This document shows, piece after piece, positions 15,280 through 23,230 of a DNA stretch of 35,592 bases. The stretch's first letter is position 1. Each line of letters opens with the position of its first letter. This stretch comes from CAYLSV01 sp964386435. GTDB lineage: Bacteria; Planctomycetota; Phycisphaerae; Tepidisphaerales; Tepidisphaeraceae. The stretch is taken from NCBI GenBank assembly GCA_964386435.1, contig CAYLSV010000035.1, forward strand, positions 1 to 35,592, given 5' to 3'. The translations under genes and the position numbers were made by a program. Below the pieces are notes generated by a model that saw nothing but the letters and a program-made list of their open reading frames with translations, was not told the DNA's origin and ran no database searches.

Positions 15280-16101
15280 GATGCCGACTCACCGCCTGTT
15301 TCTGCCGACCAGCTCAAGGCGGCCATTCTCGGGACGCTGCGGAACGAGATGACGCTGGACCCGAGGCGGTCGGCGGTGAAGCTCGAGGCCGGGGAGGCGG
15401 GCGATCCGCTGGCGGGGGGGTCGCTGGTCGTGGATCTGACCGGGGCGAAGATCAGCAGCGACGTGCCGCCCAAGCCGCCGAGGCCGGCGGGGGAGCCGCA
15501 GCCGGGGCCGGGGTTTGGGGAGTTGCGGGTGAGCGCCGATCCGCTGCACATCGACGAGGCGGCGGCGACGCTGCGGGTGCAGGCGACCGACGTGTCGTGC
15601 GTCTACGACTACGACGCCGACGACGGGCGGTGGGTGATGATGCTCCAGGATTGCCGCCACGGCACGGCGGAGGTGAGCGTGCGGCAATCGGATTTGCGGC
15701 AGCTTTTGCACGCCAAGATGAGCCAGGGGGCGGCCCCGCACGGCGTGACATTTGACCGCCTCGACCTCGTCCTGGCCCCGCACGGCCCCCGCGGCGTCGC
15801 CCTGACCGCGGCGGTGCAGGGGCGAAAGAAGGTGCCGATCCTCGGCTACAAAAGCTTCGAGGTCGGCCTGCGCGGCGAGTTGGAGATCGGCGACGATCTG
15901 ACGGCCCGCCTGACCAACCTCGCCCTCGACGGCCGCGGCGTGGTGATGACCATGCTCGCCCCGCTGCTGGAGCCGAAGCTGCAGGAGATCGAGCAGAAGC
16001 GTTTCCCGCTCTCGGCCTTGCCGCTGGGCCAGGCGAAGCTGAGCGATGTGCGGGTCGATGTGGCGGATGATTTACGCGTGACGGCGACGCTGGGCGGATG
16101 A
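15262..16101 (+). CDS. Conserved-looking protein of unknown function
   Basis: This is a 279-residue cytoplasmic-looking protein without signal peptide. It has a Pro-rich stretch (VPPKPPRPAGEPQPGPG) and mixed beta segments (ATLRVQATDVSCVYDYDADD, FDRLDLVLAPHGPRGVALTA). The C-terminus (LLEPKLQEIEQKRFPLSALP, then LSDVRVDVADDLRVTATLG) loosely recalls lipid-binding DUF2993/LmeA-like proteins, but I would not assign it. ATG 15262 lies inside the divergent gene's first codons, so one of the two starts may be slightly wrong. The stop is 4 bases from the convergent DUF4058 stop at 16106. Confidence 0.7.
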   Translation: MFQLDHDADSPPVSADQLKAAILGTLRNEMTLDPRRSAVKLEAGEAGDPLAGGSLVVDLTGAKISSDVPPKPPRPAGEPQPGPGFGELRVSADPLHIDEAAATLRVQATDVSCVYDYDADDGRWVMMLQDCRHGTAEVSVRQSDLRQLLHAKMSQGAAPHGVTFDRLDLVLAPHGPRGVALTAAVQGRKKVPILGYKSFEVGLRGELEIGDDLTARLTNLALDGRGVVMTMLAPLLEPKLQEIEQKRFPLSALPLGQAKLSDVRVDVADDLRVTATLGG

Positions 16102-16105
16102 GCCG

Positions 16106-16885
16106 TCAGGCTCGGGCGGCGGCCAGCACGCTCTCGGCCCACGCTAAGTCATTCGCTGATAAAGGCGGCTCCGGCTGACGGTCGTACAGCTCCCGCGAGT
16201 TCGGCTTGAGGCCGAGGTCATCGTGGACTTCGTCGACCGCCTGCTGCAGGTCCAGCGGCACCTCGCCATGTTCCGCCAGCAGCGGGATCGGCACGGTGGG
16301 CAACTCCTCCCGCAAGCCGATGGGCCACACACCGGCCTGACCCTGTCCTCCGGCGCGGGCGATTACCACACACCACGGCTCCTCGGGCGGGTCGGCCATC
16401 GGCATGCGTTGGCCGGCCCGTAGCAAGTCGATCTCGACGAGGCTCACGTCCGACCGCAACATCCGGCTGCGTTTGTCGATGTAAATGTTGCGGTCCTGCC
16501 GCTTGTTCGACGGGCTGAGGATTTCGACGTGTGTGACGACCCGCTGATCCAGGTTCGGCAGGATGATGTCGACATACCACGATTCCTCCTCGCGCACCCG
16601 CACCGGCAGCGTCGTCTGACGCGGTGCTTGAAGGGTCGACGTGCCCGCCGGTTCCGGCGGCTCGTCACTGTGGAGGAAGATGCCGGTGTCGCCGCGACGG
16701 GCGAGGCCGCGTGCTTCGGCACTCGGCTCACGCAGGATGATCTCGCTGCCCAACCGCGCGCGGTAGCCCGGCGGCAACGCCCGGTTCAACTGTCGTTGCA
16801 ACTGCGACGCCAGCGAGTCGTGAAATTCCTCATAGACACGGGTGCCTTCGAGGTAGGGGTTCATGCCGGGGAACGGTGAGGGCAT
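16106..16885 (-). CDS. DUF4058 family protein (copy 2)
   Basis: This 259-residue protein starts with the family signature MPSPFPGMNPYLEG at ATG 16885. Other signatures are LPPGYRARLGSEIILREP, THVEILSPSNKRQDRN, RSDVSLVEIDLLRAGQRMP and PIPLLAEHGEVPLDLQQAVD. It is a tandem paralogue of the gene 25 bases upstream, identical in length and order of motifs. The EILSPSNKR and VEIDLLR strands recall the Glu/Lys core of PD-(D/E)XK-type nucleases such as Uma2-like proteins; that resemblance is my inference. The function of DUF4058 is not established. The frame continues upstream past 16885, but that part is antisense to the paralogue's end and is not coding. Confidence 0.88.
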   Translation of the reverse strand: MPSPFPGMNPYLEGTRVYEEFHDSLASQLQRQLNRALPPGYRARLGSEIILREPSAEARGLARRGDTGIFLHSDEPPEPAGTSTLQAPRQTTLPVRVREEESWYVDIILPNLDQRVVTHVEILSPSNKRQDRNIYIDKRSRMLRSDVSLVEIDLLRAGQRMPMADPPEEPWCVVIARAGGQGQAGVWPIGLREELPTVPIPLLAEHGEVPLDLQQAVDEVHDDLGLKPNSRELYDRQPEPPLSANDLAWAESVLAAARA

Positions 16886-16910
16886 CGGCGGGCTCCGGCG
16901 GATCGTAGCG

Positions 16911-17690
16911 TCAACCAACCTGGGCAGCGGCGAGGCACTCGGCGGCCCAGGTGAGTTCTTCTGTCGACAAGGGCGGATCCGGCAAGACATCGTAGCGGAC
17001 ATGACCCGGAATTCGGAGTCCCGTGTCGTCATACGTTCGGTCAAGTGTCGCCTGGAGGTCCAACGGCACCTCGCCGTCCTCAGGCAGCAACGGCACACCA
17101 ACGGTCGGCAGCGGCGACCGCAACCCGAACGGCCACACGTCGGCCCGCCCACGCCCGCCGGCCCTGGCCACGATGACGTAGAAAGGCTCCTCAGGCGGCT
17201 CGCTCATCGGCAGTCTCGGGCCGCCACGCAGCAGGTCGATCTCCACCAGACTGACGTCGCTGCGCAGCAGGCGGGTCCGCTTGTCAATGTAGGCGCCACG
17301 GTCCTGCCGCTTGTTCGACGGGCTGAGGATCTCGATGTGTGTTACGACCCGCCGGCCAGCACGCGTGATGACTTCCACGTGCCAAACCTCTTCCTCGCGA
17401 ACTTCCACAGGCAGCAGGGTCTGCCTTGGTGCCGCGACAGCCGCCGTTGCCTCTGCGCTCCTGCCAGGTTGGTCGGTGCGGATCACGTCCGCGTCTGACC
17501 GCCGACTGATTCCGCGTTCGCCCGCCGACGGCTCGCGCAAGATGATTTCGCTGCCGAGCCTTGCCAAGTACCCGGCTGGCAACGCCTTCGACAGATCACG
17601 CTGAATCTGGGAGGCAAAGTGGTTGTGGAATTCCTCGAACACGTCCGTGCCCTCCAGGTACGGGTCCATGCCGGGGAAGGGCGAGGCCAT
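16911..17690 (-). CDS. DUF4058 family protein (copy 1)
   Basis: This is a 259-residue paralogue of the neighbouring gene. It begins MASPFPGMDPYLEGTDVFEE and contains LPAGYLARLGSEIILREPSA, VTHIEILSPSNKRQDRGAYI, RSDVSLVEIDLLRGGPRLP and VPLLPEDGEVPLDLQ. The two copies diverge mostly around residues 65-85 and at the C-terminus (LSTEELTWAAECLAAAQ against LSANDLAWAESVLAAAR), which suggests an old tandem duplication. There is no signal peptide or membrane segment. The stop of radA lies 21 bases before its start on the same strand, so read-through from radA is possible. Confidence 0.88.
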   Translation of the reverse strand: MASPFPGMDPYLEGTDVFEEFHNHFASQIQRDLSKALPAGYLARLGSEIILREPSAGERGISRRSDADVIRTDQPGRSAEATAAVAAPRQTLLPVEVREEEVWHVEVITRAGRRVVTHIEILSPSNKRQDRGAYIDKRTRLLRSDVSLVEIDLLRGGPRLPMSEPPEEPFYVIVARAGGRGRADVWPFGLRSPLPTVGVPLLPEDGEVPLDLQATLDRTYDDTGLRIPGHVRYDVLPDPPLSTEELTWAAECLAAAQVG

Positions 17691-17710
17691 GTGCCCATTC
17701 TACCCGCTGT

Positions 17711-19102
17711 TCACAAGTCGCTCAGCGCCTGGTCCAGGCGTTTGACCTCCTTGAGCGCCATGCCGCCCAGCTTCGGGCGGCGGCCGTGCAGGGGTGGGAC
17801 CAGGGCGTGCGTGACGCCGAGGCGGGCGGCTTCGAGGAGGCGGTTTTCGAGCTGCGGCACCGGGCGGATCTCGCCGCCGAGGCCGAGCTCGCCCAGGGCG
17901 AGGGTGGCGGGGGGCAGCGGGCGGTTGAAGTGGGCCGACGCGATGGCCAGGGCGACGGCGAGGTCCACGGCCGGCTCGGCGACCTTCACGCCGCCGGCGA
18001 CGTTCACGAACACGTCGTCGGCCGCCAACCGCAGCTCGGCCCGCTTTTCCAGCACGGCAATGATCATGCCCACGCGATCGGCGGAAAAGCCGCTGACCTT
18101 CCGCCGGGCCGCCCCGACGACGCTGCCGGCGGTCAGGGCCTGCACCTCGACCAGCAGTGTCCGGCTGCCCTGCATCGCCGCGGTCAACACGCTGCCCGAC
18201 GGCGGTTTGTCGCCGCCGTACTGCTCGGCGAACAGCCGGCCAGGGTCCGTCACCTCCGCCAACCCGCGGCCGGTCATCTCGAAGAGGCCGACCTCGTGCG
18301 TGCCGCCGAAGCGGTTCTTGATGCACCGCACCACCCGGTGGGCGTGGAAGCGGTCGCCCTCGAAGTAAACCACCGTGTCGACAATGTGCTCGATGATCTT
18401 CGGCCCGGCCAGCGTGCCCTGCTTCGTCACGTGGCCGACCACCACCACCGGCACGCCGGTGCTTTTGGCGAGGTAAACCAGGTCCATGCACGCGTCCCGC
18501 AGCTGCGTCACGCTCCCCGGCGCGGCCGGCAGATCCGGCTTGTACACCATTTGGATCGAGTCGACGACCACCACGTCGGCCTTGGTGCTGTGAATCGACT
18601 GCACGACGCGGGCCAAATTCGTCTCGGCCAGCACGAGCAACTCGTCCGACTTCACGTCCAGCCGGGCCGCCCGCAGCTTGGTCTGCTGGGCCGACTCCTC
18701 GCTGGTGACGTAGAGGACGGTTTTGCCCTGCCCGCACCATTTGGCCGCCGCCTGTAGCAGCAGCGTGCTCTTGCCGATGCCAGGCTCGCCGCCGACCAGT
18801 ACCGCCATCCCGGCGACCAACCCGCCGCCGAGCACGCGGTCCAGTTCCCCGATCCCGCTCGGCAGCCGCGGGGCGGTGGACGTGTCCACATCCTTCAGCC
18901 GGACCGCCCTGGCCCCGCCCGCCAGATCCCCTGACGCCCCGCCCGGCTTCAAATGGTCCCGCCGATCGTCGGCCGCCACCTTCCGCTGCTCCTCCAGCGA
19001 GTCCCACGCCCCGCAATCCGGGCACTTGCCCATCCACTTCGGATGCACGCTGCCGCAGTTGCCGCAGATGAACTCGGTCCTTACTTTGCCCGCCTTAGCC
19101 AT
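17711..19102 (-). CDS. radA: DNA repair protein RadA
   Basis: This 463-residue protein has the full RadA (Sms) architecture: a four-Cys zinc finger (C13, C16, C27, C30), Walker A GGEPGIGKST from residue 104, Walker B around DVVVVDSIQM, the RadA-specific KNRFG motif (263-267) and a C-terminal Lon-protease-like domain (VFVNVAGGVKVAEPAVDLAV, LGELGLGGEIRPV). RadA is a branch-migration helicase that helps RecA process recombination intermediates. The ATG at 19102 places the zinc finger at the usual distance; the frame continues upstream, but that part covers the HigA-like remnant on the other strand. The length is normal for the family. Confidence 0.95.
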   Translation of the reverse strand: MAKAGKVRTEFICGNCGSVHPKWMGKCPDCGAWDSLEEQRKVAADDRRDHLKPGGASGDLAGGARAVRLKDVDTSTAPRLPSGIGELDRVLGGGLVAGMAVLVGGEPGIGKSTLLLQAAAKWCGQGKTVLYVTSEESAQQTKLRAARLDVKSDELLVLAETNLARVVQSIHSTKADVVVVDSIQMVYKPDLPAAPGSVTQLRDACMDLVYLAKSTGVPVVVVGHVTKQGTLAGPKIIEHIVDTVVYFEGDRFHAHRVVRCIKNRFGGTHEVGLFEMTGRGLAEVTDPGRLFAEQYGGDKPPSGSVLTAAMQGSRTLLVEVQALTAGSVVGAARRKVSGFSADRVGMIIAVLEKRAELRLAADDVFVNVAGGVKVAEPAVDLAVALAIASAHFNRPLPPATLALGELGLGGEIRPVPQLENRLLEAARLGVTHALVPPLHGRRPKLGGMALKEVKRLDQALSDL

Positions 19103-19156
19103 TAGGGCAATGATAGGGCAGGCCGGCCGGCACAGCCGAGTTGATTTGACGATGCA

Positions 19157-19456
19157 TTGGTCCAGACTGAAAACTTGATTCGTACCTTCCGCTGCCGCGA
19201 TACGCAGCGTCTGCACGCCGGGGAGCGGGTACGGCGGTGGATCGCGATCGAACACCTGCGGGTGGAGGCGGCCACGGTCGATGCGTGGCTGGACGGGCGA
19301 GGTTCGCTGGACGCCGATGCCGCCGTTCGCCTCTCGCTGTTTTTCGGGAACAGTGTCGAGTTCTGGATCAACCTCCAGGCCCAACATGACGCGCGGATGG
19401 CGGTTCGCGATCTCGAGCCTGTGCTGCGGGGCCAAGTCAAGCCGCACGCGGCGTGA
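19157..19456 (+). pseudogene. HigA-like antitoxin remnant
   Basis: A 99-codon frame whose second half matches the HigA/VapI antidote family: TVDAWLDGRGSLDADAAVRL followed by SVEFWINLQAQHDARMA. An N-terminal HAGERVRR corresponds to the usual HPGEILRE. In between, about ten residues of the helix-turn-helix seem to be missing (the usual LGLSQxxLA part), and only a TTG start is available, after which the first 18 residues do not look like the family. No HigB-type toxin lies next to it. I read it as a decayed orphan antitoxin; a short functional variant cannot be excluded. It is divergent from radA. Confidence 0.5.
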
Positions 19457-19498
19457 CCGGCCAGTACCTGCAGTGAAGTTCACCACCTTGAGCTCGAG

Positions 19499-19615
19499 CA
19501 CGCCGCTGAGGCCCCCACCGCCGCGTAGCAGTGGGGCTTCGCATGCAGTTAAGGTCGGTTGGACAAACGGTGTGCAGCCCCGCCGCTACGCGGCGGTGGG
19601 AGCCTCAGCGGCGTG
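19499..19615. repeat. Inverted repeat, REPIN-like
   Basis: Arms 19499-19538 and 19576-19615 are 40 bases each and match at 37 positions, around a 37-base spacer. The right arm can itself fold (CCGCCGC at 19580-19586, TAC loop, GCGGCGG at 19590-19596), and the left arm does so less well. Two hairpins in opposite orientation are the layout of a REP doublet. It lies between the HigA-like remnant and the end of prmC, 10 bases after the prmC stop, where it could also stop transcription. Confidence 0.85.
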
Positions 19616-19625
19616 AAGCAGGACA

Positions 19626-20495
19626 TCAGCCTCGGTCCAGTGCGAGGACGCGGGGGCGTCGCTCCAGGTCGTACAAGATGCGGGCGGCGGGGGCGAGAGC
19701 CTTCGCCTCGTCGGCTTGGTCGTGGGCTATTTCGAGGCGGATGAGGGCGGTTGGGGTCAGGTGCTCGTCGGCCCCGGCGAGGATTCGGCGGTGGAAGGCG
19801 AGGCCGTCGGGGCCGGCGTCGAGGGCGGCTCTCGGTTCGTACTCTTTGACGTTGCGGTCAAGGGCTTCATACTGGTTGGTGGGGATGTAGGGCGGGTTGC
19901 TGACAAGAAGGTCGAAGGGGCCGGCGTCGGGTGGGAGGGCGGCGTAGAGGTCGCCTTGATGGAACGTGACGCGATCGTGCAACTTGTGCTTGGCGGCGTT
20001 GCGGCGGGCGATTGCCAAGGCATCTTCGCTCAGGTCGGTGGCGACAACCTTGCTCTCGGGCAGGTTCTGGGCTAGCGCCAACGCCAGGCAGCCGCTGCCG
20101 GTGCAAAGGTCGAGTATGTTGGCCCGCTTGAGCTCCGGGCGGGTGCGGGCTTGCTGCAGGACGTCTTCGATGATCGTCTCCGAGTCGGGGCGGGGGATGA
20201 GCACGCTTGGCGTGACCTCCAGCTCAAGGCCGAAGAAGAACGCCCGGCCCACCAGATACTGCACCGGCTCGTGTTCGCCGGCGCGGCGGACGAGGTCGCG
20301 GTATTGACTCAGCTCCTCGGGCAGCAGCGTGCGATCGTGGTCGAGGTACAGCTGCAGCCGCTTGAGTTTCAGGACGTGGCTCAGCAGCATCTCCGACGCC
20401 AGTCGCGGGCTGTCGACGCCGCGGCGGGTGAGGTAGCCGAGGGTCCAGTCGAGTAGCCGGCGGACGGTCCAGACGTCGGAAGACACAGGGGGCAT
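19626..20495 (-). CDS. prmC: Peptide chain release factor N5-glutamine methyltransferase
   Basis: This 289-residue enzyme methylates the Gln of the GGQ motif in release factors RF1 and RF2 using S-adenosylmethionine. The N-terminal helical domain has the EPVQYLVG phrase (76-83) and LIPRPDSE (99-106; family usually PRPETE). The SAM-binding loop is LDLCTGSGCLALALA, and the catalytic NPPY lies at 200-203 followed by EYEPRAALDAGPDGL. The length is typical. The ATG at 20495 fits the family start; the frame extends upstream across the terminator at 20523 and is not coding there. The gene ends next to an inverted repeat. Confidence 0.93.
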   Translation of the reverse strand: MPPVSSDVWTVRRLLDWTLGYLTRRGVDSPRLASEMLLSHVLKLKRLQLYLDHDRTLLPEELSQYRDLVRRAGEHEPVQYLVGRAFFFGLELEVTPSVLIPRPDSETIIEDVLQQARTRPELKRANILDLCTGSGCLALALAQNLPESKVVATDLSEDALAIARRNAAKHKLHDRVTFHQGDLYAALPPDAGPFDLLVSNPPYIPTNQYEALDRNVKEYEPRAALDAGPDGLAFHRRILAGADEHLTPTALIRLEIAHDQADEAKALAPAARILYDLERRPRVLALDRG

Positions 20496-20522
20496 GGGTG
20501 CGAATCGTGACGGTGCAAAAAC

Positions 20523-20551
20523 AAAGCCCACGGGATGAACCCGTGGGCTTT
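20523..20551 (-). terminator. Intrinsic terminator of the acidic secreted protein gene
   Basis: A perfect 12-bp stem (20523-20534 with 20540-20551) with a five-base loop. Read on the minus strand, it is followed by T-rich sequence (TTTGTTTTT), the classic rho-independent layout. It lies 45 bases after the stop at 20596 and just before prmC, so prmC probably has its own promoter. Confidence 0.88.
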
Positions 20552-20595
20552 GCGGGGAGAAAGTTCCGCTTGTGTTCAGCTCAGCAAGGCGAGGT

Positions 20596-22461
20596 TCACA
20601 AGCCGCCGCGGCCGCCGGGGGCGGCACCGCCTTGCATCTGCATGTAGGTTTGCATGCCTTGGGCGACAAGAGCCTGGACGGTGCGGGCGGGGATGTAGGT
20701 CTGGATGACCAGCGCCCCGTCCTGCGTCGAGATGGTGGCCCCGACCGGCGGGAGGCCGGGCGGGAGGTTGAGCTGCACCGGGGCACCGAACTGCTGGGCC
20801 ACGTCGCCGGCGGTCGTCATGATCTCATCGAGGGCGATGTAGTAAACGGCCACGCGGTCGACGGGCAGCATCTCGGCGACCTCCTCGACGCCGGCGAGGG
20901 CGGCCAGCGGGTCGCTGTTCTCGCGGCTGGCGGTGATGAATTGCTCGACCACGGCATCATCGACGCCGGAGAACGTCAGCAGCTTCCCATCATCGACGGC
21001 GATGAACTGCTTCATGCCCTCGGGGCCGTAGATCATCGCGCCGGGGCCGCCGGTGGTGTCGGGCGTGGTGATCGAGTCGAACGTCACGCCGGCCACTTCC
21101 TTCGCGCCCTTCTTGTACTCCTGCACCGGCATGTCGTCGGCCTGACCAGGCATGAACAGGGCGTAGACGTCTTGCTGCTGCTCGGCGTTCTTGATCTGGG
21201 CGTCGAACAGCGGCTGGGTGTCGCCGTAGGTCACGCTGATGAACTGCACGGCCGGGGTCTGGCCGAAGTCCCCGGCCGGGGCCAGAATGCCGAAGGTGCC
21301 GCCGTCGATGCCTTTGGTGGCCTCGATGTTGCGGGTAACGAACTCCTGGATGAACTGAGCCTTCTCGCCCTCGATCTTGTCCAACTCTGTCATGGCCGGC
21401 TCGATGACGTCGTTGACGATGCCGACGAGTGCTTCGCCGTCGAGATCTGCTCCGCCGTAGACGAGGTAGGGCTGGGCCGGAATCTCGGGAAGGCCGGTCA
21501 GCAGCGAGCTGTCGGTGCCTTGCAGGCTGCCGATGCTCTGGCCAAGGTAGCTGTCTTCGGCAAAGTCCGCGACGATCGTGTAGCTGATGCCGTCGTCGCC
21601 GAAGCTCAGCCCGATGGTCGCGGCGTCGGCGTCGCGGAAGAACGCCCCGGCGGCGGCGTAACCCTGCTTGACCAGGGCCGCCACGACCGGCTCGAACTGC
21701 TCGTAATCCTCGGGCAGCTCGCTGGTGATCTCGTCGATCGCCTCGGGCATGCCCTCCTCCATCAGCGGCGCCAAAGCCTTCTCCAGCGCCTTGGTGTTGG
21801 CGTAGATGACCATGTCCTGATCCGCGAACTGCTCGCCGCTGAGCCCTTCAACGGTCAGGCCGCCCTCGGCCATGTTGGCGACCGTGTCGGCATCCTCGCT
21901 GATCGCGGCATAGTCGCCACGCTGGATGATGTAAATCCGAGTGCCGTCGGCGGTGACGACCGAGTCGACGCCCTCGGGGGTCACCATCTCGACAGCCGCC
22001 TCAACGTCGTCCTCGTCCAGATCGTCGTCCAGATCGATGTCGATCTCCGGCACCTCCTCGTTGCCCTCGAAGTTGGCGAGGAAGGCGGCGTAGTCGCTGA
22101 TCGGGGCCAGGAACACGTTCAGCGGATCGTCCTCACCCTCCGGCGGCGCGAGCAGCACGAGGGCGGCGTCGCCCGAGTCATCGATGCCGTTGGTGACGCC
22201 CGACTGCTGCTTCAGCGAGCCGAGCGGGTCGCCGAACTCCGGCTGGAACGCGGCGATGCCGAAGTCGGTGGCGAGCTTGGCGATCTTCTCGCTGGTGCCG
22301 GCCAGGTCGTTGAACTTCATGACCATTAGCGCCTCGGCGGGCACCTGGTCCTGAAGGTCGGCGTGGGCCGACCCGGTTAGACCGAGGGTGGCGAGGGTGG
22401 CCACGGCGGCGGTGGCGAGGCGGCGGGCAGGGTTGCGGTTCATCAGCGTGGGCATGTTCAT
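20596..22461 (-). CDS. Large acidic secreted protein of unknown function
   Basis: This is a 621-residue protein with a signal peptide (basic NRNPARRLATAAV, hydrophobic stretch, probable cleavage after SAHA at residue 34). The mature part is strongly acidic, including an Asp/Glu run (DIDLDDDLDEDD). The C-terminus is Gly/Met/Gln-rich (QTYMQMQGGAAPGGRGG). Repeating alpha/beta phrases such as DMVIYANTKALEKALAPL and RVAVYYIALDEIM suggest two or more similar domains. I do not recognise the family; a DUF3352-like relation is possible but unproven. Three ATGs (22461, 22455, 22443) are in frame, and the first is used. The gene has its own strong terminator, which suggests a monocistronic, perhaps well expressed, gene. 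Confidence 0.82.
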   Translation of the reverse strand: MNMPTLMNRNPARRLATAAVATLATLGLTGSAHADLQDQVPAEALMVMKFNDLAGTSEKIAKLATDFGIAAFQPEFGDPLGSLKQQSGVTNGIDDSGDAALVLLAPPEGEDDPLNVFLAPISDYAAFLANFEGNEEVPEIDIDLDDDLDEDDVEAAVEMVTPEGVDSVVTADGTRIYIIQRGDYAAISEDADTVANMAEGGLTVEGLSGEQFADQDMVIYANTKALEKALAPLMEEGMPEAIDEITSELPEDYEQFEPVVAALVKQGYAAAGAFFRDADAATIGLSFGDDGISYTIVADFAEDSYLGQSIGSLQGTDSSLLTGLPEIPAQPYLVYGGADLDGEALVGIVNDVIEPAMTELDKIEGEKAQFIQEFVTRNIEATKGIDGGTFGILAPAGDFGQTPAVQFISVTYGDTQPLFDAQIKNAEQQQDVYALFMPGQADDMPVQEYKKGAKEVAGVTFDSITTPDTTGGPGAMIYGPEGMKQFIAVDDGKLLTFSGVDDAVVEQFITASRENSDPLAALAGVEEVAEMLPVDRVAVYYIALDEIMTTAGDVAQQFGAPVQLNLPPGLPPVGATISTQDGALVIQTYIPARTVQALVAQGMQTYMQMQGGAAPGGRGGL

Positions 22462-22571
22462 TGTAAGTTGTTGCGAAAGAAGGTGGCCCGTTGGCGGCCG
22501 GATCAGTGTGACGACATGCAAGACCCTTGCCAACGCCGAAAGTTGCAGCGGCAAACCTCGACCACCTTTCG

Positions 22572-23156
22572 TCAACCGCCGACAAGGCTGCCGAGGCTCC
22601 ACAGGAGGCAGATCATCCCGGAGATGGCCGTGCCGATGATGCCGCAGATCCAGCCGGCGGTCGCCTGGCCGGCCATTGTGGTGCTTTCGGTGCGGGCGGT
22701 GTTGCCCAAAATCAGCGCGATGACCCCGAAGATCAGCCCCAGGAAGCAGCACGGCGACGTGACGATCGACAGGATACCCAGCACCAGCGACGTGACGGCC
22801 TGCCCGGCGTAGGGGTCGCCGGTCTGGTTGCGGGGGTGGTGGTAGTGGCCGTGGGGGCCGCCGCGGGCGGTGGGAGCACTTTGGTAGGCGAGGGTCGGGC
22901 CCTGCGGCTGGCCGGGTTGGGGGCCGCCGGCGATGGGGAAGATTTTACGCAGCGCCGGGATCTGCCCGGCCGGGATCCAGTCGGCCATGCCGGCCCGCCA
23001 TGCCAGGCTGTCGCGGGTCAGGGTGCCGTCGCGGACGGCCTTGCGGAGCTGGTCCAGATCAGCCGGGCCGCGGCGGTCGTCGCCGACCGCGTAGTACCAC
23101 ACGCCCTCGGGGTCGGGCTCCAGGTCGTACGCGCCAATATCGTCGCCGTCGCTCAT
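22572..23156 (-). CDS. GYF_2 domain protein with two membrane segments (DUF4190-like)
   Basis: This 194-residue protein has a GYF_2-type domain at about 19-72 (VWYYAVGDDRRGPADLDQLR, then WRAGMADWIPAGQIPAL), a His/Gly/Pro linker and a C-terminal DUF4190-like part with two hydrophobic helices (AVTSLVLGILSIVTSPCC, GLIFGVIALILGN; then GWICGIIGTAISGMICLLWS). GYF_2 domains probably bind proline-rich peptides in the cytoplasm. No partner is evident. The start at ATG 23156 gives a short acidic N-terminus. It is divergent from the acyltransferase gene, and the acidic secreted protein gene lies 110 bases downstream on the same strand. Confidence 0.85.
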   Translation of the reverse strand: MSDGDDIGAYDLEPDPEGVWYYAVGDDRRGPADLDQLRKAVRDGTLTRDSLAWRAGMADWIPAGQIPALRKIFPIAGGPQPGQPQGPTLAYQSAPTARGGPHGHYHHPRNQTGDPYAGQAVTSLVLGILSIVTSPCCFLGLIFGVIALILGNTARTESTTMAGQATAGWICGIIGTAISGMICLLWSLGSLVGG

Positions 23157-23230
23157 GCCACCGCAGCTTACGCGATCGGCGGCCGGTTCAACCACGGCGA
23201 ACCCGGCCCTTGTTGCCCTACCCTGCCGCC

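Noticed and set aside
15262..16101. Assignment of the unknown gene to DUF2993/LmeA
   Set aside because: Only a loose C-terminal resemblance; the membrane anchor and usual domain layout are missing.
20572..22329. 585-codon open frame antisense to the acidic secreted protein gene
   Set aside because: It is a GC-rich shadow frame with no family features. The minus-strand frame has a signal peptide and a terminator.
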